Source: Planctomycetota bacterium (GTDB lineage: Bacteria; Planctomycetota; SZUA-567; H5-PLA8). Taken from it: DNA of 64,000 bases. The position numbers were made by a program, and so were the translations under genes. Below, one piece after another: positions 17,895-26,340 of the stretch. The stretch is from the NCBI GenBank assembly GCA_016200135.1, contig JACQFI010000037.1, positions 114,455-178,454 of the forward strand. Direction: 5' to 3'. Under the pieces are notes generated by a model. That model was given only the letters and a program-made list of their open reading frames with translations, did not search any database and was not told the origin of the DNA. The stretch's first letter is position 1; each line of letters opens with the position of its first letter.

Positions 17895-18782
17895 ATGAGA
17901 AGACTCGCAACGATGCTCTGTTTTGGGATGCTGGCTGGGGCGATTCATGCGGGCGAGGAAGCCGCGCCGGCGGCCAATTCGGTTCAGAATAAGCCCGAGG
18001 CGTATCCGCTTTGGGACGGGAAGGAGAAGGTTGAAGACTACGCCAAGCGCACGGGGCTGAAGGCCAGCGAGACGCTGGACCTGGGCGACGGCGTGAAGCT
18101 CGAGATGCTCCTGATTCCGCCGGGCGCGTTCACCATGGGCAGTCCGGCAGGCGAACCCAAGCGCGATGGGGACGGGCCTATGGAGAAGCCGCACAAGGTT
18201 ACGATCACGAAGCCGTTCTATCTGGCCAAATTCGAACTGACGCAGGCGCAGTACGAGAAAGTAATGGGGACGAATCCCAGCGTTAAGAAGGATCCCACGT
18301 TTCCCGTGGTGGACCTGGTGTGGGACGACGCCGTGGCTTTCTGCAAGAAGGCCAGCGAAGTCCTTAAACGCGACATGCGCCTGCCGACCGAAGCGCAATG
18401 GGAGTACGCCTGCCGCGCGGGCACACAGACGACGTATTACACAGGCGGCGAAGAGGCGGACCTCGATAAGGCCGGCTGGTACAGCAAGAACAGCGGCGGC
18501 ACCGTTCACAAGGGCGGCGAGAAGGCTGCCAACGCGTTTGGACTGTTCGATATGCTCGGCAACGTCCGCGAACTCGTCCGCGACTTTTATGCCGACTACG
18601 ACGGCAAGGACGAGACCGATCCGCAAGGTCCCGAGCAGGGCGAGAAGCACATCTCGCGCGGCGGCGCGTTCCCCGCGCAGACGCACCTGATCTGCCGCTG
18701 CGCCTCACGTACGCCGGAACCGCTCACGCGCAAGAACGCAATCATTGGGCTGCGGCCGATGCTGGCACTGTCGGAGAAGTAA
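17895..18782 (+). CDS. Secreted formylglycine-generating-enzyme-like (SUMF1/FGE) domain protein
   Basis: 295 residues. Signal peptide MRRLATMLCFGMLAGAIHAG, then an FGE-type fold from about residue 65: LLIPPGAFTMGSPAGE, KPFYLAKFELTQAQYEKVMG, MRLPTEAQWEYACRAGT and GLFDMLGNVRELVRDFY. The usual closing motifs differ: the NVWEW block is NVREL and the GFR block is GLR. Bacterial members of this family often do not activate sulfatases; some act in ergothioneine synthesis or as extracellular binding modules, and no sulfatase gene is nearby. The ATG is preceded by AAAGGTG. Fold firm; enzymatic activity uncertain. Confidence 0.85.
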   Translation: MRRLATMLCFGMLAGAIHAGEEAAPAANSVQNKPEAYPLWDGKEKVEDYAKRTGLKASETLDLGDGVKLEMLLIPPGAFTMGSPAGEPKRDGDGPMEKPHKVTITKPFYLAKFELTQAQYEKVMGTNPSVKKDPTFPVVDLVWDDAVAFCKKASEVLKRDMRLPTEAQWEYACRAGTQTTYYTGGEEADLDKAGWYSKNSGGTVHKGGEKAANAFGLFDMLGNVRELVRDFYADYDGKDETDPQGPEQGEKHISRGGAFPAQTHLICRCASRTPEPLTRKNAIIGLRPMLALSEK

Positions 18783-18802
18783 CCTAGAACATCTTTTAGG
18801 TT

Positions 18803-18886
18803 AAACCGCCAAGACGCCAAAGCGCCAAGAAGAACAGGTTTTCAAGAACAGAAAGATTTCTTAACGCGTGGGCTTCATGGCGTTTC
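18803..18886. repeat. Dispersed palindromic repeat, copy 2
   Basis: AAACCGCCAAGACGCCAAAG begins the left arm; the right arm (TTAACGCGTGGGCTTCATGGCGTTT region, 18861-18885) is its more diverged inverted partner, about 30 bases apart. It lies between the convergent FGE-like and NUDIX genes. Confidence 0.68.
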
Positions 18887-18921
18887 TATCCATGCGTCTG
18901 GCCTTAATTGGCTTCGAATAA

Positions 18922-19479
18922 TTACACGCTCCATACCTTTTTTAGCGCGCGCTGCAGGCCCGGGTCGAGGTTCATCGCGGCGCATTGGTCGCGCGTGAAC
19001 CATTGGACTTCCTTCACGCCGTCGCCGACGCGCTGCGCGCCTTCCTCGGCGACAAGTAGCATCCGTAAATCGTGGTGCTCGTGCGCGGGGTCGCTCTTGC
19101 GCGCGGGGATCAGGTGCACGTCCACGTCCAGCAGAACCGGTTCGGGGCCGGGCCACGCGGCTTCGAGCAGCGTCTCTTCGCGGACCTCGCGCGCGGCGGC
19201 CACGCTCGGATCGTCCTCGCCGGGTTCGAAGTGCCCGCCGGGCTGCAGCCACATGTGCAGCTTGCCGTGAAAGATCAGGAGCACGCGCGAGCGCGCCGGG
19301 TTGAAGATCAGCGCGCTGGCCGTGAGGTGCCCCGGGGCGAAGTGGTCGCGCGAGAACGGCGCGGCGGCGGTGCTCAGCAGGTCGAGAATCTTGCGCAAGC
19401 TGCCGGCCTCGCGTTCGTCGGCCGGGCGGTGCCGGGCGAGCATGCGCGCGACGGTTGAGGTGGAGGGCGGGGCGTTCAT
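18922..19479 (-). CDS. NUDIX hydrolase
   Basis: 185 residues. The NUDIX box spans residues 81-103 in the pattern G-x5-E-x7-REVREE-x, with all metal-binding glutamates present. The upstream strand (ALIFNPARSRVLLIFHGKL) and downstream strands fit the fold. These enzymes cleave nucleoside diphosphates linked to another group; the substrate cannot be read from the motif. The 50-residue N-terminal part is charged and helical, an extension seen in some ADP-ribose or deoxynucleotide cleaning members. Convergent with the FGE-like gene, divergent from the esterase-like gene. Confidence 0.9.
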   Translation of the reverse strand: MNAPPSTSTVARMLARHRPADEREAGSLRKILDLLSTAAAPFSRDHFAPGHLTASALIFNPARSRVLLIFHGKLHMWLQPGGHFEPGEDDPSVAAAREVREETLLEAAWPGPEPVLLDVDVHLIPARKSDPAHEHHDLRMLLVAEEGAQRVGDGVKEVQWFTRDQCAAMNLDPGLQRALKKVWSV

Positions 19480-19653
19480 AAGGGGCGCAGTATACGCTTT
19501 TTTCGCCGCGGGCCACTCGCGGCTGCGCTGAAATGCTTGTCAGGTTGCAGGCTGACAAGCGATTCCATCCGTGCAGCCTCGCGCTGGACAGCGCCGAACC
19601 GTGCTTCATAATGTTTGGGCTTCTACAACCCAAACCGACCAGGAGACGACCTC

Positions 19654-20622
19654 ATGCCGCTCGTCGACAAACCGCTGCCGGAACTGCTCAAGTACGAGGG
19701 CCGCAATCCCAAGCCGAAGGATTTTGAGGAATATTGGGACGAGGGCCTGAAGGAGATCAAGAAGCTCGACCCGGAGGTGGAGTTGCAGAAGGCGGCCTTC
19801 CAGCCGCCGAATGCGGAGTGCTTCGACCTGTACTTCACGAGTACGTTCGGCGCGCGCGTGCACGCGAAGTACCTGCGCCCGCGCGGCGCGCCCAAGGGCA
19901 AGAAACACCCGGCGATCCTGCAGTTCCACGGCTACAGCGGATCGAGCGGCGACTGGTGGGACAAGCTCTCGTGGGTGGGTCAGGGCTTCTGCGTCGCGGC
20001 GCTGGACTGCCGCGGGCAGGGCGGCAAGTCGGAAGACGCCGGCGGCGTGGCCGGGAACACGCTGCGCGGGCACATCATCCGCGGGCTGGACGATCCCGAT
20101 CCCAAGAAGCTGCTCTTCCGCAACATCTACCTCGATACGGCCCTGATGGCGCGCGTGGTGCTGGACTTCCCCGAAGTGGATGCGGCGCGCGTCGGCGCCA
20201 CGGGTGGCTCGCAGGGCGGAGGCCTGACGCTCGCGTGCGCGGCGCTCGAGCCGCGCGTCAAGCGCGCCGCGCCGGTCTTTCCGTTCCTGTGCGATTACCT
20301 GCGCGTCTGGGAGATGGACCTCGCCAAGGGCGCGTACGAGGAACTCGCGACGTTCTTCCGGCTCTTCGATCCAAAGCACGAGCGCGAGAAGGCGATCTTC
20401 GAGAAGCTCGGGTACATCGACAACCAGCATCTCGCGAAGCGCATCAAGGCCGACGTGCTGATGGCCGTGGGCCTGATGGACACGATCTGCCCGCCGTCCA
20501 CGCAGTTCGCGGCGTACAACAAAATCAAGGGCGAGAAGAGCACGGTCATCTATCCGGATTTCGGGCACGAGGGCCTGCCGGGGCTTAATGAGACGATCTT
20601 TAATTTCATGCGGGAGCTGTAG
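19654..20622 (+). CDS. Acetylxylan esterase / cephalosporin-C deacetylase family hydrolase
   Basis: 322-residue alpha/beta hydrolase of the AXE1 (carbohydrate esterase family 7-like) type, which removes acetyl groups from xylan-derived sugars. Opening MPLVDKPLPELLKYEG and FEEYWDEGLKEI are characteristic of the family. The nucleophile is the serine in GATGGSQGG, with the charge-relay Asp expected in VGLMDTICPP and His in PDFGHEGLPG. No signal peptide, so cytoplasmic, acting on imported oligosaccharides. AGGAG lies 10 bases before ATG 19654. The PfkB kinase gene starts two bases after its stop, so the two are an operon: deacetylation followed by phosphorylation of a sugar is a reasonable guess. 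Confidence 0.9.
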   Translation: MPLVDKPLPELLKYEGRNPKPKDFEEYWDEGLKEIKKLDPEVELQKAAFQPPNAECFDLYFTSTFGARVHAKYLRPRGAPKGKKHPAILQFHGYSGSSGDWWDKLSWVGQGFCVAALDCRGQGGKSEDAGGVAGNTLRGHIIRGLDDPDPKKLLFRNIYLDTALMARVVLDFPEVDAARVGATGGSQGGGLTLACAALEPRVKRAAPVFPFLCDYLRVWEMDLAKGAYEELATFFRLFDPKHEREKAIFEKLGYIDNQHLAKRIKADVLMAVGLMDTICPPSTQFAAYNKIKGEKSTVIYPDFGHEGLPGLNETIFNFMREL

Positions 20623-20623
20623 C

Positions 20624-21574
20624 GTGGCCGATATCCTCTGCGTGGGCAATGTGGTGGTCGATGCCGTGGGCGTGGGCGTCGACGAGATTCCACGTGAGGG
20701 CAGCCTGACGCTTTTCGACCGCGTGGAACTTCACATCGGCGGCTGCGCGGCGAACGCGGCGCTGAGCCTGGGCAAGATGGGCCTGAAGGTCGGCCTCGCG
20801 GCGAAAGTCGGCGACGACGGGATGGGCGAGTTCGTCCGCGGCGTCTTCACCAAGGCGGGCGTGGACTGCCGCGGGCTGCTCGTCTCGAAGGACAAGCGCG
20901 AGTCGACGTCGTACTCGTTCATCATGGTGCCGAAGAGCGGCGACCGGCGCATCCTGCACACGCTGGGCGCAAACGCGACGCTTGGGCCAAAGGACGTTCC
21001 GGCCAAGTTGCTGAAAGGGACGAAGTGGGTGGCGACGCTGGGCCTCGCGCTGCTGCCGGGGCTCTTCGGGAAGGACCTGGCGGCGGTGCTGAAGGCCGCG
21101 CATAAGGCCGGGGCGAAGACCGCGGGCGATACGGCGAACAACAACCGCCTGGCCGACTGGGCGCCGGTGTTCGAGGGCTGCTGGGAACACTTCGACGTCT
21201 TCTTTCCGAGCGAGGAAGAAGCGAAGCGCATCGCGGGCGACCAGGAACCGAAGGAGATCTGCCGCTGGTTCCGCGAGCGGGGCGTGAATATCGCGGGCGT
21301 AAAGCTGGGCGCGGATGGCTGCGCGGTCATGTGCGACGACGGTTACGAGGAGATTCCTGCGTACAAAGTGAACGCAGTGGATACGCTCGGCGCGGGCGAC
21401 AACTTCATGGCCGGGTTCCTCGCGGGGATGCTCAAGGGCCGCTCGCCCTTCGAGGCCGCGCGGCTGGGCTGCGCGACCTCCGCGCACTGCGTCCAGGCCG
21501 TCGGCGCGACGACGGGGATTCCGAGGCTGGCGAAGATCGAGGCGTTTATGAAGGCGAGAGGGAAGGCGGAATAG
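20624..21574 (+). CDS. PfkB family carbohydrate kinase
   Basis: 316-residue ribokinase-type kinase that phosphorylates a sugar or nucleoside. Family signatures: GGCAANAALSLGKMG near the start, AAKVGDDGMGEFV, and the C-terminal active-site motif VDTLGAGDNFMAGFLAG with the catalytic Asp in GAGD. The GTG at 20624, one base after the upstream esterase stop and preceded by GGGAGC, is the preferred start; an upstream ATG would overlap the esterase gene by 35 bases. Substrate unknown; the gene is coupled with an acetyl-esterase and so probably works on the same sugar pathway. An inverted pair of heptamer arrays follows it. Confidence 0.9.
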   Translation: MADILCVGNVVVDAVGVGVDEIPREGSLTLFDRVELHIGGCAANAALSLGKMGLKVGLAAKVGDDGMGEFVRGVFTKAGVDCRGLLVSKDKRESTSYSFIMVPKSGDRRILHTLGANATLGPKDVPAKLLKGTKWVATLGLALLPGLFGKDLAAVLKAAHKAGAKTAGDTANNNRLADWAPVFEGCWEHFDVFFPSEEEAKRIAGDQEPKEICRWFRERGVNIAGVKLGADGCAVMCDDGYEEIPAYKVNAVDTLGAGDNFMAGFLAGMLKGRSPFEAARLGCATSAHCVQAVGATTGIPRLAKIEAFMKARGKAE

Positions 21575-21591
21575 GGTGTTTTGGAGTACGA

Positions 21592-21701
21592 GTAAAACGT
21601 AAAACGTAAAACGTAAAACGTAAGAACGGCAATATCTTGACGCAGAATTGCGGGACTTGGACTTTTGCTTTTTAATTACGTTTTACGTTTTACGTTTTAC
21701 G
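21592..21701. repeat. Inverted heptamer arrays (GTAAAAC x4 ... GTTTTAC x3) before tatD
   Basis: Four copies of GTAAAAC at 21592-21619 and three of the inverse GTTTTAC at 21680-21700 enclose about 56 unique bases. The two arrays could pair into a stem of about 25 bp. The tatD ATG stands two bases after the end. The same arrangement recurs at 63797-63871. Confidence 0.85.
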
Positions 21702-21702
21702 C

Positions 21703-22485
21703 ATGGACCTGATCGACACCCACTGTCACGTCAGTTACCCGGACTTCGACCACGACCGTGACGCGGTGCTGGCGCGCGCGAAAGCGGCGGGCGTGAGCGT
21801 CATGGTCACCGTCGCGACCGATCCTTCGTGCTGGCACCGCTATCTGGATCTCTCCGAGGGCCGCCCGCAGATGCGCGTGGCGCTTGGCTTCCATCCAAAC
21901 TACGCGGAGAACTTTTCCGAACCGGCGCTGGGCGAGTTGCGCAAACTCTTCGAGAAACACCCGGGCAAGGCCGTCGCGGTGGGCGAGACGGGTCTCGATT
22001 TCTTCCGCGAGCACTGTGCGCCGGAGATCCAGCGCAGGGCCTTCCAGGCGCAGCTCGATCTGGCCGCGGAGCTGGAGCTGCCGTTCATCCTGCATTGCCG
22101 CAAAGCCGAGCGCGAGATGCTGGACGTGCTCGCGGCGCAGCAGAAGCGGCTGGGGAGACCGCTGCGCGGCGTCTGGCACTGCTTCAGCGCCAGCGTCGCG
22201 TGCATGCAGGAGGCCGTGGGACTTGGGCTGTATCTCGGCTTTGGCGGAATCCTGACCTATGTGAAAGCGCAGGATGTCCGCGACGCGGCGAAAGCGGCCC
22301 CCAGTGAACGGCTGCTGCTCGAGACCGACGCGCCGTATCTGCCGCCGCAGCCGTGGCGCGGACAGCGCAACGAGCCCGCGTACGTCGCGGAGACGGCGCG
22401 GCGGCTGGCGGAAGTTCGCGGCGTGAGCGCGGACGAGATCGCGCGGATCACGACCGCGAACGCGCGGCAACTGTTCGGTATCTGA
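21703..22485 (+). CDS. tatD: TatD family metal-dependent DNase
   Basis: 260-residue TIM-barrel hydrolase of the amidohydrolase superfamily; TatD proteins act as 3'-5' exonucleases in DNA repair or turnover. Metal-binding signatures: DTHCHVSYPDFDHD (HxH), AVGETGLDFF (Glu), FILHCRKA (His), WHCFSA (His) and LLETDAPYLPP (Asp). Length and motif order are standard. The ATG directly follows an array of GTTTTAC repeats, and no Shine-Dalgarno-like sequence is visible between repeat and start. Translation may be leaderless or the repeat may have replaced the original ribosome site. Followed after 27 bases by the large secreted protein. Confidence 0.95.
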   Translation: MDLIDTHCHVSYPDFDHDRDAVLARAKAAGVSVMVTVATDPSCWHRYLDLSEGRPQMRVALGFHPNYAENFSEPALGELRKLFEKHPGKAVAVGETGLDFFREHCAPEIQRRAFQAQLDLAAELELPFILHCRKAEREMLDVLAAQQKRLGRPLRGVWHCFSASVACMQEAVGLGLYLGFGGILTYVKAQDVRDAAKAAPSERLLLETDAPYLPPQPWRGQRNEPAYVAETARRLAEVRGVSADEIARITTANARQLFGI

Positions 22486-22512
22486 AGGAAACATTGGACG
22501 GAGGGTATTCGT

Positions 22513-25437
22513 ATGCGAGCAGGTATGATCGCGTTGCTGGCGCTGTTTTCGAGCTGGGCCGCGGCAGCCGAGCGGACGGTCGTGAACGCGGGCGCCGCCA
22601 ACCTCAAGGTCACGCATTCGAGTCTCTGGAAGAGGAACCCCGCGGCGCGCAAGGGCGTGGCGCTCTCGCTCGAGCGCGGCGGAAACGTGATCATCCTGTT
22701 TTCCGGCGAGTCGAACGCCACGCCGGAAGCCCAGTTGGATGCCTACGAGAACGAGGTACGGCCGACGGCGGAGAAGTTCAAGAACGTGAAGAAAGAGTTG
22801 GTCGAGGTGGGGCCGGCCCGAGGGTACGAGGCGCAGTACCAATTCGAAAAGGATGGCGTGAAGGCGCTCATTTACGTGACGGTCTTCACGCATCAGGGCA
22901 TGGCCTATCGCTTGGTCGGCGTGCAGCAGATGGGCATTGTGCCGGTGGAGCCCGAATACTTGGAGGTGCGGGCGTCGCTCCAGTTCCTGAGAGACCGGCG
23001 CGAGTGGCTGGACAAGTTCGAAGGCAAGCCGGCGCCGACGGCGCTCGCGGGCGGACTGTTGACCTACACGCTGAACCGGCCGCGCTGGATGGAGACGACG
23101 TTCGACAAACAGCAGGCGTACGAGTTCATCGAGACCGCAAGCTACAAGTTTATGCTGGAAGGCGCGTGGGTGGATATCCGCTTGCGCAAATCGTTGGGGG
23201 ATCCGCGCGCGGATCTGGAAGCGCTGAAGGGCTACATCGCCTCCTTCTATCAGAACGCGACGGTGCGGCAGGCCGAGTACCAGGGCGCAGAGGGCCGCGT
23301 GCCGGGCTACGAGATCGAAGCGGTGAGCGGGCCGTATACCCGCCTGGTGCGGCTTGCGACGCTCAGCGCGGGGAACGTGACCATGCAAGTGTGGCTGGAG
23401 TCGCTGCGCACCTTGCAGGAGACCACGCTGGGAGATTGGGAGAAGCTCCTCGCCGGGCTGCGCCTGCGCGACGCCACGAAGCCGGGCCTGGACCTTGCGT
23501 ATCCGATTTACGAAGAGGATGAACCGCAGGCCGCGAATCCCGCGCTGGAGACGGTGCTGGCGAAGGCGGCGCGCGTGCTGCCCGAAAGCGCCGGCGAACA
23601 GGTGCTGGGCATGAGCGGCGACGGTGCCAAGGCGCTTGTCAGCAACAAATACGGCGTCTACCTGGTAGCCCCCGCATCCGGCAAGCGCTCGAGACTCGCG
23701 CTTGATCCGATTCCCAAAGGAAACGTCTGCTGGTCGCAGGACGGCCAGCGCATTGCGTATGCCGCCGCGCAGGACGCGGTGGTGGCGACGCTGGAGCCCT
23801 TGGTGCTCAAGAAAGTTCCGGCCAAGGCCGAAGACGTTGGCTGGGGGCCGGGCGCTGACCAGCTCTATGTGGTGGAGAACGTGTTCCAGGACCGCATGAA
23901 CAACCGGTTCACGGTGCAGCGCCTCGCCCTGCTGGACCTGGACAAGCACACCCGCACGACAGTACTCGAATACCCGCTCGCGCGGATCGGACATCCGGCG
24001 CTCGCGCCCGACGGCAAGACGCTGGCCCTGGCCTGCAACCGTGACCTGCCGCGCACGAAAGGCGGGAGCCAACTGTTTGTGTGCGCGCCGGATGGCACGG
24101 GGCTGCGCAGGCTCGGCGAAGGGCGGGCCTTCATCGACGCGCTCGCCTGGGCGCCGGACGGCGCGGGGATCTACGCGGTGCAGAGCGCCGCCACGGACGA
24201 GCAGGAATGGAGCGCGGAGCAGAAGGACGTGTGCGTCTTCGATCCCAAGGGCGGCAAGCCGAACAACCTCACGCGCAGCGGGCATATCTCAAAAGTCTGG
24301 TGCCTGGGAGGAGACGTGTACCTCGAGGCCAAGCACTGGGACCTCCCGGCTAGCCAGCAAGGCGTCTTCCGCATGGCGGCGCAGGACCTCGTGCAAGCCG
24401 CGCAGGGGCTTCCCGAACCCGCCGCCCACGGCGCCAAGAACCTGCGGGAAGCGGTGGAGCGCGCCGTGAAGGAAGCCGCCGGCGGGAAGGACCTCAAGAA
24501 GTTCAAGCCGTCGCCGGAGTCGATGCGGCAGATCGGGGACGCTTTTGCCGGAGCGATCCAGAGCCAGACGGGGCTGAAGCTGGACTTCAGCGCGGGTTCG
24601 TTGCGGCACCTGCACCGCCTGATCGACCGCCTGGATTCGGGCGAAGACGACCTGTCCTTTTTAATCGGCCTGGGCGCATACTATGGCGAGACCCTGCGGC
24701 GCTGCGCGGGCGCCGAGTGGGCGATCAGGCCGGAGCCGTTCGGGAACTGGAAACCAGGAACGGATGCGGCCGACAGCCCGTATGCGCAGATCGTGCTGCC
24801 CTTCAGCCATCCGTACCTGATTGCGCTGGGCTCGGAGAACGCGTGGGTCTGGTCGGAGGAGCAGCTCAACGAGCGCGACGAGGGCTCGCGGCTTTTGCTG
24901 GTCTATCCGCCTTCGCACCAGAAGGAGGCGGTGAAGGCCGCCGAGCCTTCCGCCTACCGCGAGGCCTTCGAGAAGCTGGACCGCGGGGACGTTAAGGATG
25001 CCTTGGACCTGCTGGCGGAGGAACTGCGCCGCTTTCCAAAGAACGGGCGGCTGGCGCGCGAGGCGATCGCCCTCTGCAACGCGGCGGGCAGCGCCGAGGC
25101 CGCCAAAGACCTGACGCGCCGGGCCCTCGAGGCGGGGAACCAGGTCCCCGAACTGCTGGTTCGTTACGCGGATGCGCTGGCGAAAGACGAACCCGCGCAG
25201 GCGCTCGAGTTTTATAAACGGGCGGCGCACAAGCGCTGGCCGCTTCCGGACGTACTCTTTAAGCTGGGGAAGACCTACGCGGCGCTGGGCAAGGCGGATC
25301 TGGCCGAGGCCTGCTGGCGCAAGGCGCAGCGGCGCGCCGACAAGAACACGAAGCAGGAGATCCTGGCGCTGATGGGGTTGGCCGCTCCCGCGGCCGCGGG
25401 CGCCCAGGCCACGGACGACGAACCCGCGGACGATTGA
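22513..25437 (+). CDS. Large secreted protein with WD40-like (PD40) beta-propeller and TPR repeats
   Basis: 974 residues. Signal peptide MRAGMIALLALFSSWAAAAE. The first 330 residues form two related alpha/beta domains (ERTVVNAGAANLKVTHSS; a similar domain restarts at ALAGGLLTYTLNRPRWME). From about 370 to 640 are blades of the TolB/PD40 type (NVCWSQDGQRIAYAAAQD, HPALAPDGKTLALACN, ALAWAPDGAGIYAVQS). Residues about 690-800 resemble DUF3806 (GLGAYYGETLRRCAGAEW). The end (about 815-960) carries TPR-like pairs (PAQALEFYKRAAHKRWPLPD). Strong GGAGGG site before the ATG. Likely periplasmic or surface-exposed and involved in protein contacts. The metallo-hydrolase gene starts two bases after its stop. 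Confidence 0.8.
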   Translation: MRAGMIALLALFSSWAAAAERTVVNAGAANLKVTHSSLWKRNPAARKGVALSLERGGNVIILFSGESNATPEAQLDAYENEVRPTAEKFKNVKKELVEVGPARGYEAQYQFEKDGVKALIYVTVFTHQGMAYRLVGVQQMGIVPVEPEYLEVRASLQFLRDRREWLDKFEGKPAPTALAGGLLTYTLNRPRWMETTFDKQQAYEFIETASYKFMLEGAWVDIRLRKSLGDPRADLEALKGYIASFYQNATVRQAEYQGAEGRVPGYEIEAVSGPYTRLVRLATLSAGNVTMQVWLESLRTLQETTLGDWEKLLAGLRLRDATKPGLDLAYPIYEEDEPQAANPALETVLAKAARVLPESAGEQVLGMSGDGAKALVSNKYGVYLVAPASGKRSRLALDPIPKGNVCWSQDGQRIAYAAAQDAVVATLEPLVLKKVPAKAEDVGWGPGADQLYVVENVFQDRMNNRFTVQRLALLDLDKHTRTTVLEYPLARIGHPALAPDGKTLALACNRDLPRTKGGSQLFVCAPDGTGLRRLGEGRAFIDALAWAPDGAGIYAVQSAATDEQEWSAEQKDVCVFDPKGGKPNNLTRSGHISKVWCLGGDVYLEAKHWDLPASQQGVFRMAAQDLVQAAQGLPEPAAHGAKNLREAVERAVKEAAGGKDLKKFKPSPESMRQIGDAFAGAIQSQTGLKLDFSAGSLRHLHRLIDRLDSGEDDLSFLIGLGAYYGETLRRCAGAEWAIRPEPFGNWKPGTDAADSPYAQIVLPFSHPYLIALGSENAWVWSEEQLNERDEGSRLLLVYPPSHQKEAVKAAEPSAYREAFEKLDRGDVKDALDLLAEELRRFPKNGRLAREAIALCNAAGSAEAAKDLTRRALEAGNQVPELLVRYADALAKDEPAQALEFYKRAAHKRWPLPDVLFKLGKTYAALGKADLAEACWRKAQRRADKNTKQEILALMGLAAPAAAGAQATDDEPADD

Positions 25438-25439
25438 CC

Positions 25440-26282
25440 ATGACATTCGGCGACTTTGAGCTGCACTTCCTCCACGACGGCACGTTCAAGCTCGACGGCG
25501 GCGCGATGTTCGGCATCGTTCCCAAGCCGCTGTGGACGCGCGAGACGGCCTGCGACGAGAAGAACCGCATCCTGCTGCGCTGCAACTGCCCGTTGATCCG
25601 CACGGGCAAGCACAACATCCTGATCGACTGCGGCATTGGACGGAAGTGGAACGAAAAGCAGCGCGAGATCTACGCCATTCGCGAAGACCACACGCTCATC
25701 GGCGACCTCGCCCAACACGGCCTCAAGCCCGAAGACATCACCATCCTGATCCACACGCATCTGCATCTCGACCATGCGGGCTGGAATACGCGCCTGAACG
25801 AGCAAGGCGAGGCCGTGCCGGTCTTCACCAACGCGCGGCATCTGGTGGAGGCCCGCGAGCTCGAGATTGCGCGCCACCAGAACGAGATTCAGCGCGGGAC
25901 GTACCTCGCGCATAATATCGCGCCGCTGGATGCGATCCGCGGCTTTGAAGTATTCACCGACCAGGTCGTTCCGGTGCCCGGTGTCACCGTTTTTCGCACG
26001 GGCGGGCACACGTTCGGGCACTGCTGTGTGCGCATCGAGTCCGGCGGCAAGACCGCGCTGTTTATCTGCGAGATGATGCCGACGACCGCGCACCGGCATC
26101 TGCCCTGGGTGATGGCCTACGACATGTACCCGCTGGAGACGTTGGAGAACAAACGCCGGCTCTTCCAGGAGTGCGTGCGCAACGGCACACTGGTGCTGCT
26201 CGACCACGACCCGAACGCCTTTGCCGTACGGCTGAGGGAAGGGGAAGGCGGCAAGCTGACGGCGATCACCGAGGCGAGCTGA
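25440..26282 (+). CDS. Metallo-beta-lactamase-fold metallohydrolase
   Basis: 280-residue hydrolase. The metal motif HTHLHLDHAG (HxHxDH) is complete and GGHTFGHCCVRIES supplies the next histidine. The bridging aspartate normally found in a GDLMPT block is replaced here: the sequence reads ICEMMPTTAH, so Glu or Cys stands in that place. AYDMYPLETLENK and LDHDPNAF close the domain as in the quorum-quenching-lactonase-like branch (MBL-fold proteins of the AidC/AiiA neighbourhood), but substrate cannot be assigned. The ATG at 25440 is two bases after the previous stop, so the gene is translationally coupled to the secreted propeller protein. Confidence 0.9.
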   Translation: MTFGDFELHFLHDGTFKLDGGAMFGIVPKPLWTRETACDEKNRILLRCNCPLIRTGKHNILIDCGIGRKWNEKQREIYAIREDHTLIGDLAQHGLKPEDITILIHTHLHLDHAGWNTRLNEQGEAVPVFTNARHLVEARELEIARHQNEIQRGTYLAHNIAPLDAIRGFEVFTDQVVPVPGVTVFRTGGHTFGHCCVRIESGGKTALFICEMMPTTAHRHLPWVMAYDMYPLETLENKRRLFQECVRNGTLVLLDHDPNAFAVRLREGEGGKLTAITEAS

Positions 26283-26311
26283 AACAAAAACGCGCGGCGT
26301 AGTGCCGCGCG
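26283..26311 (-). terminator. Intrinsic terminator for the minus-strand thioredoxin-like gene
   Basis: CGCGCGGC and GCCGCGCG pair over a GTAGT loop. Read on the minus strand the stem is followed by GTTTTTGTTTC, a good T-run. It lies 30 bases past the stop of the minus-strand gene and just after the plus-strand hydrolase stop, so it mainly serves the former. Confidence 0.82.
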
Positions 26312-26340
26312 CTACATCCACACTAAAGAGCGGAAGGTAC

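Noticed and set aside
21697..24285. Very long open frame on the minus strand opposite tatD and the secreted propeller gene
   Set aside because: It is the antisense of two well-supported genes, a common result of GC-rich third codon positions; its predicted protein is His/Arg-rich and has no domain pattern or ribosome site.
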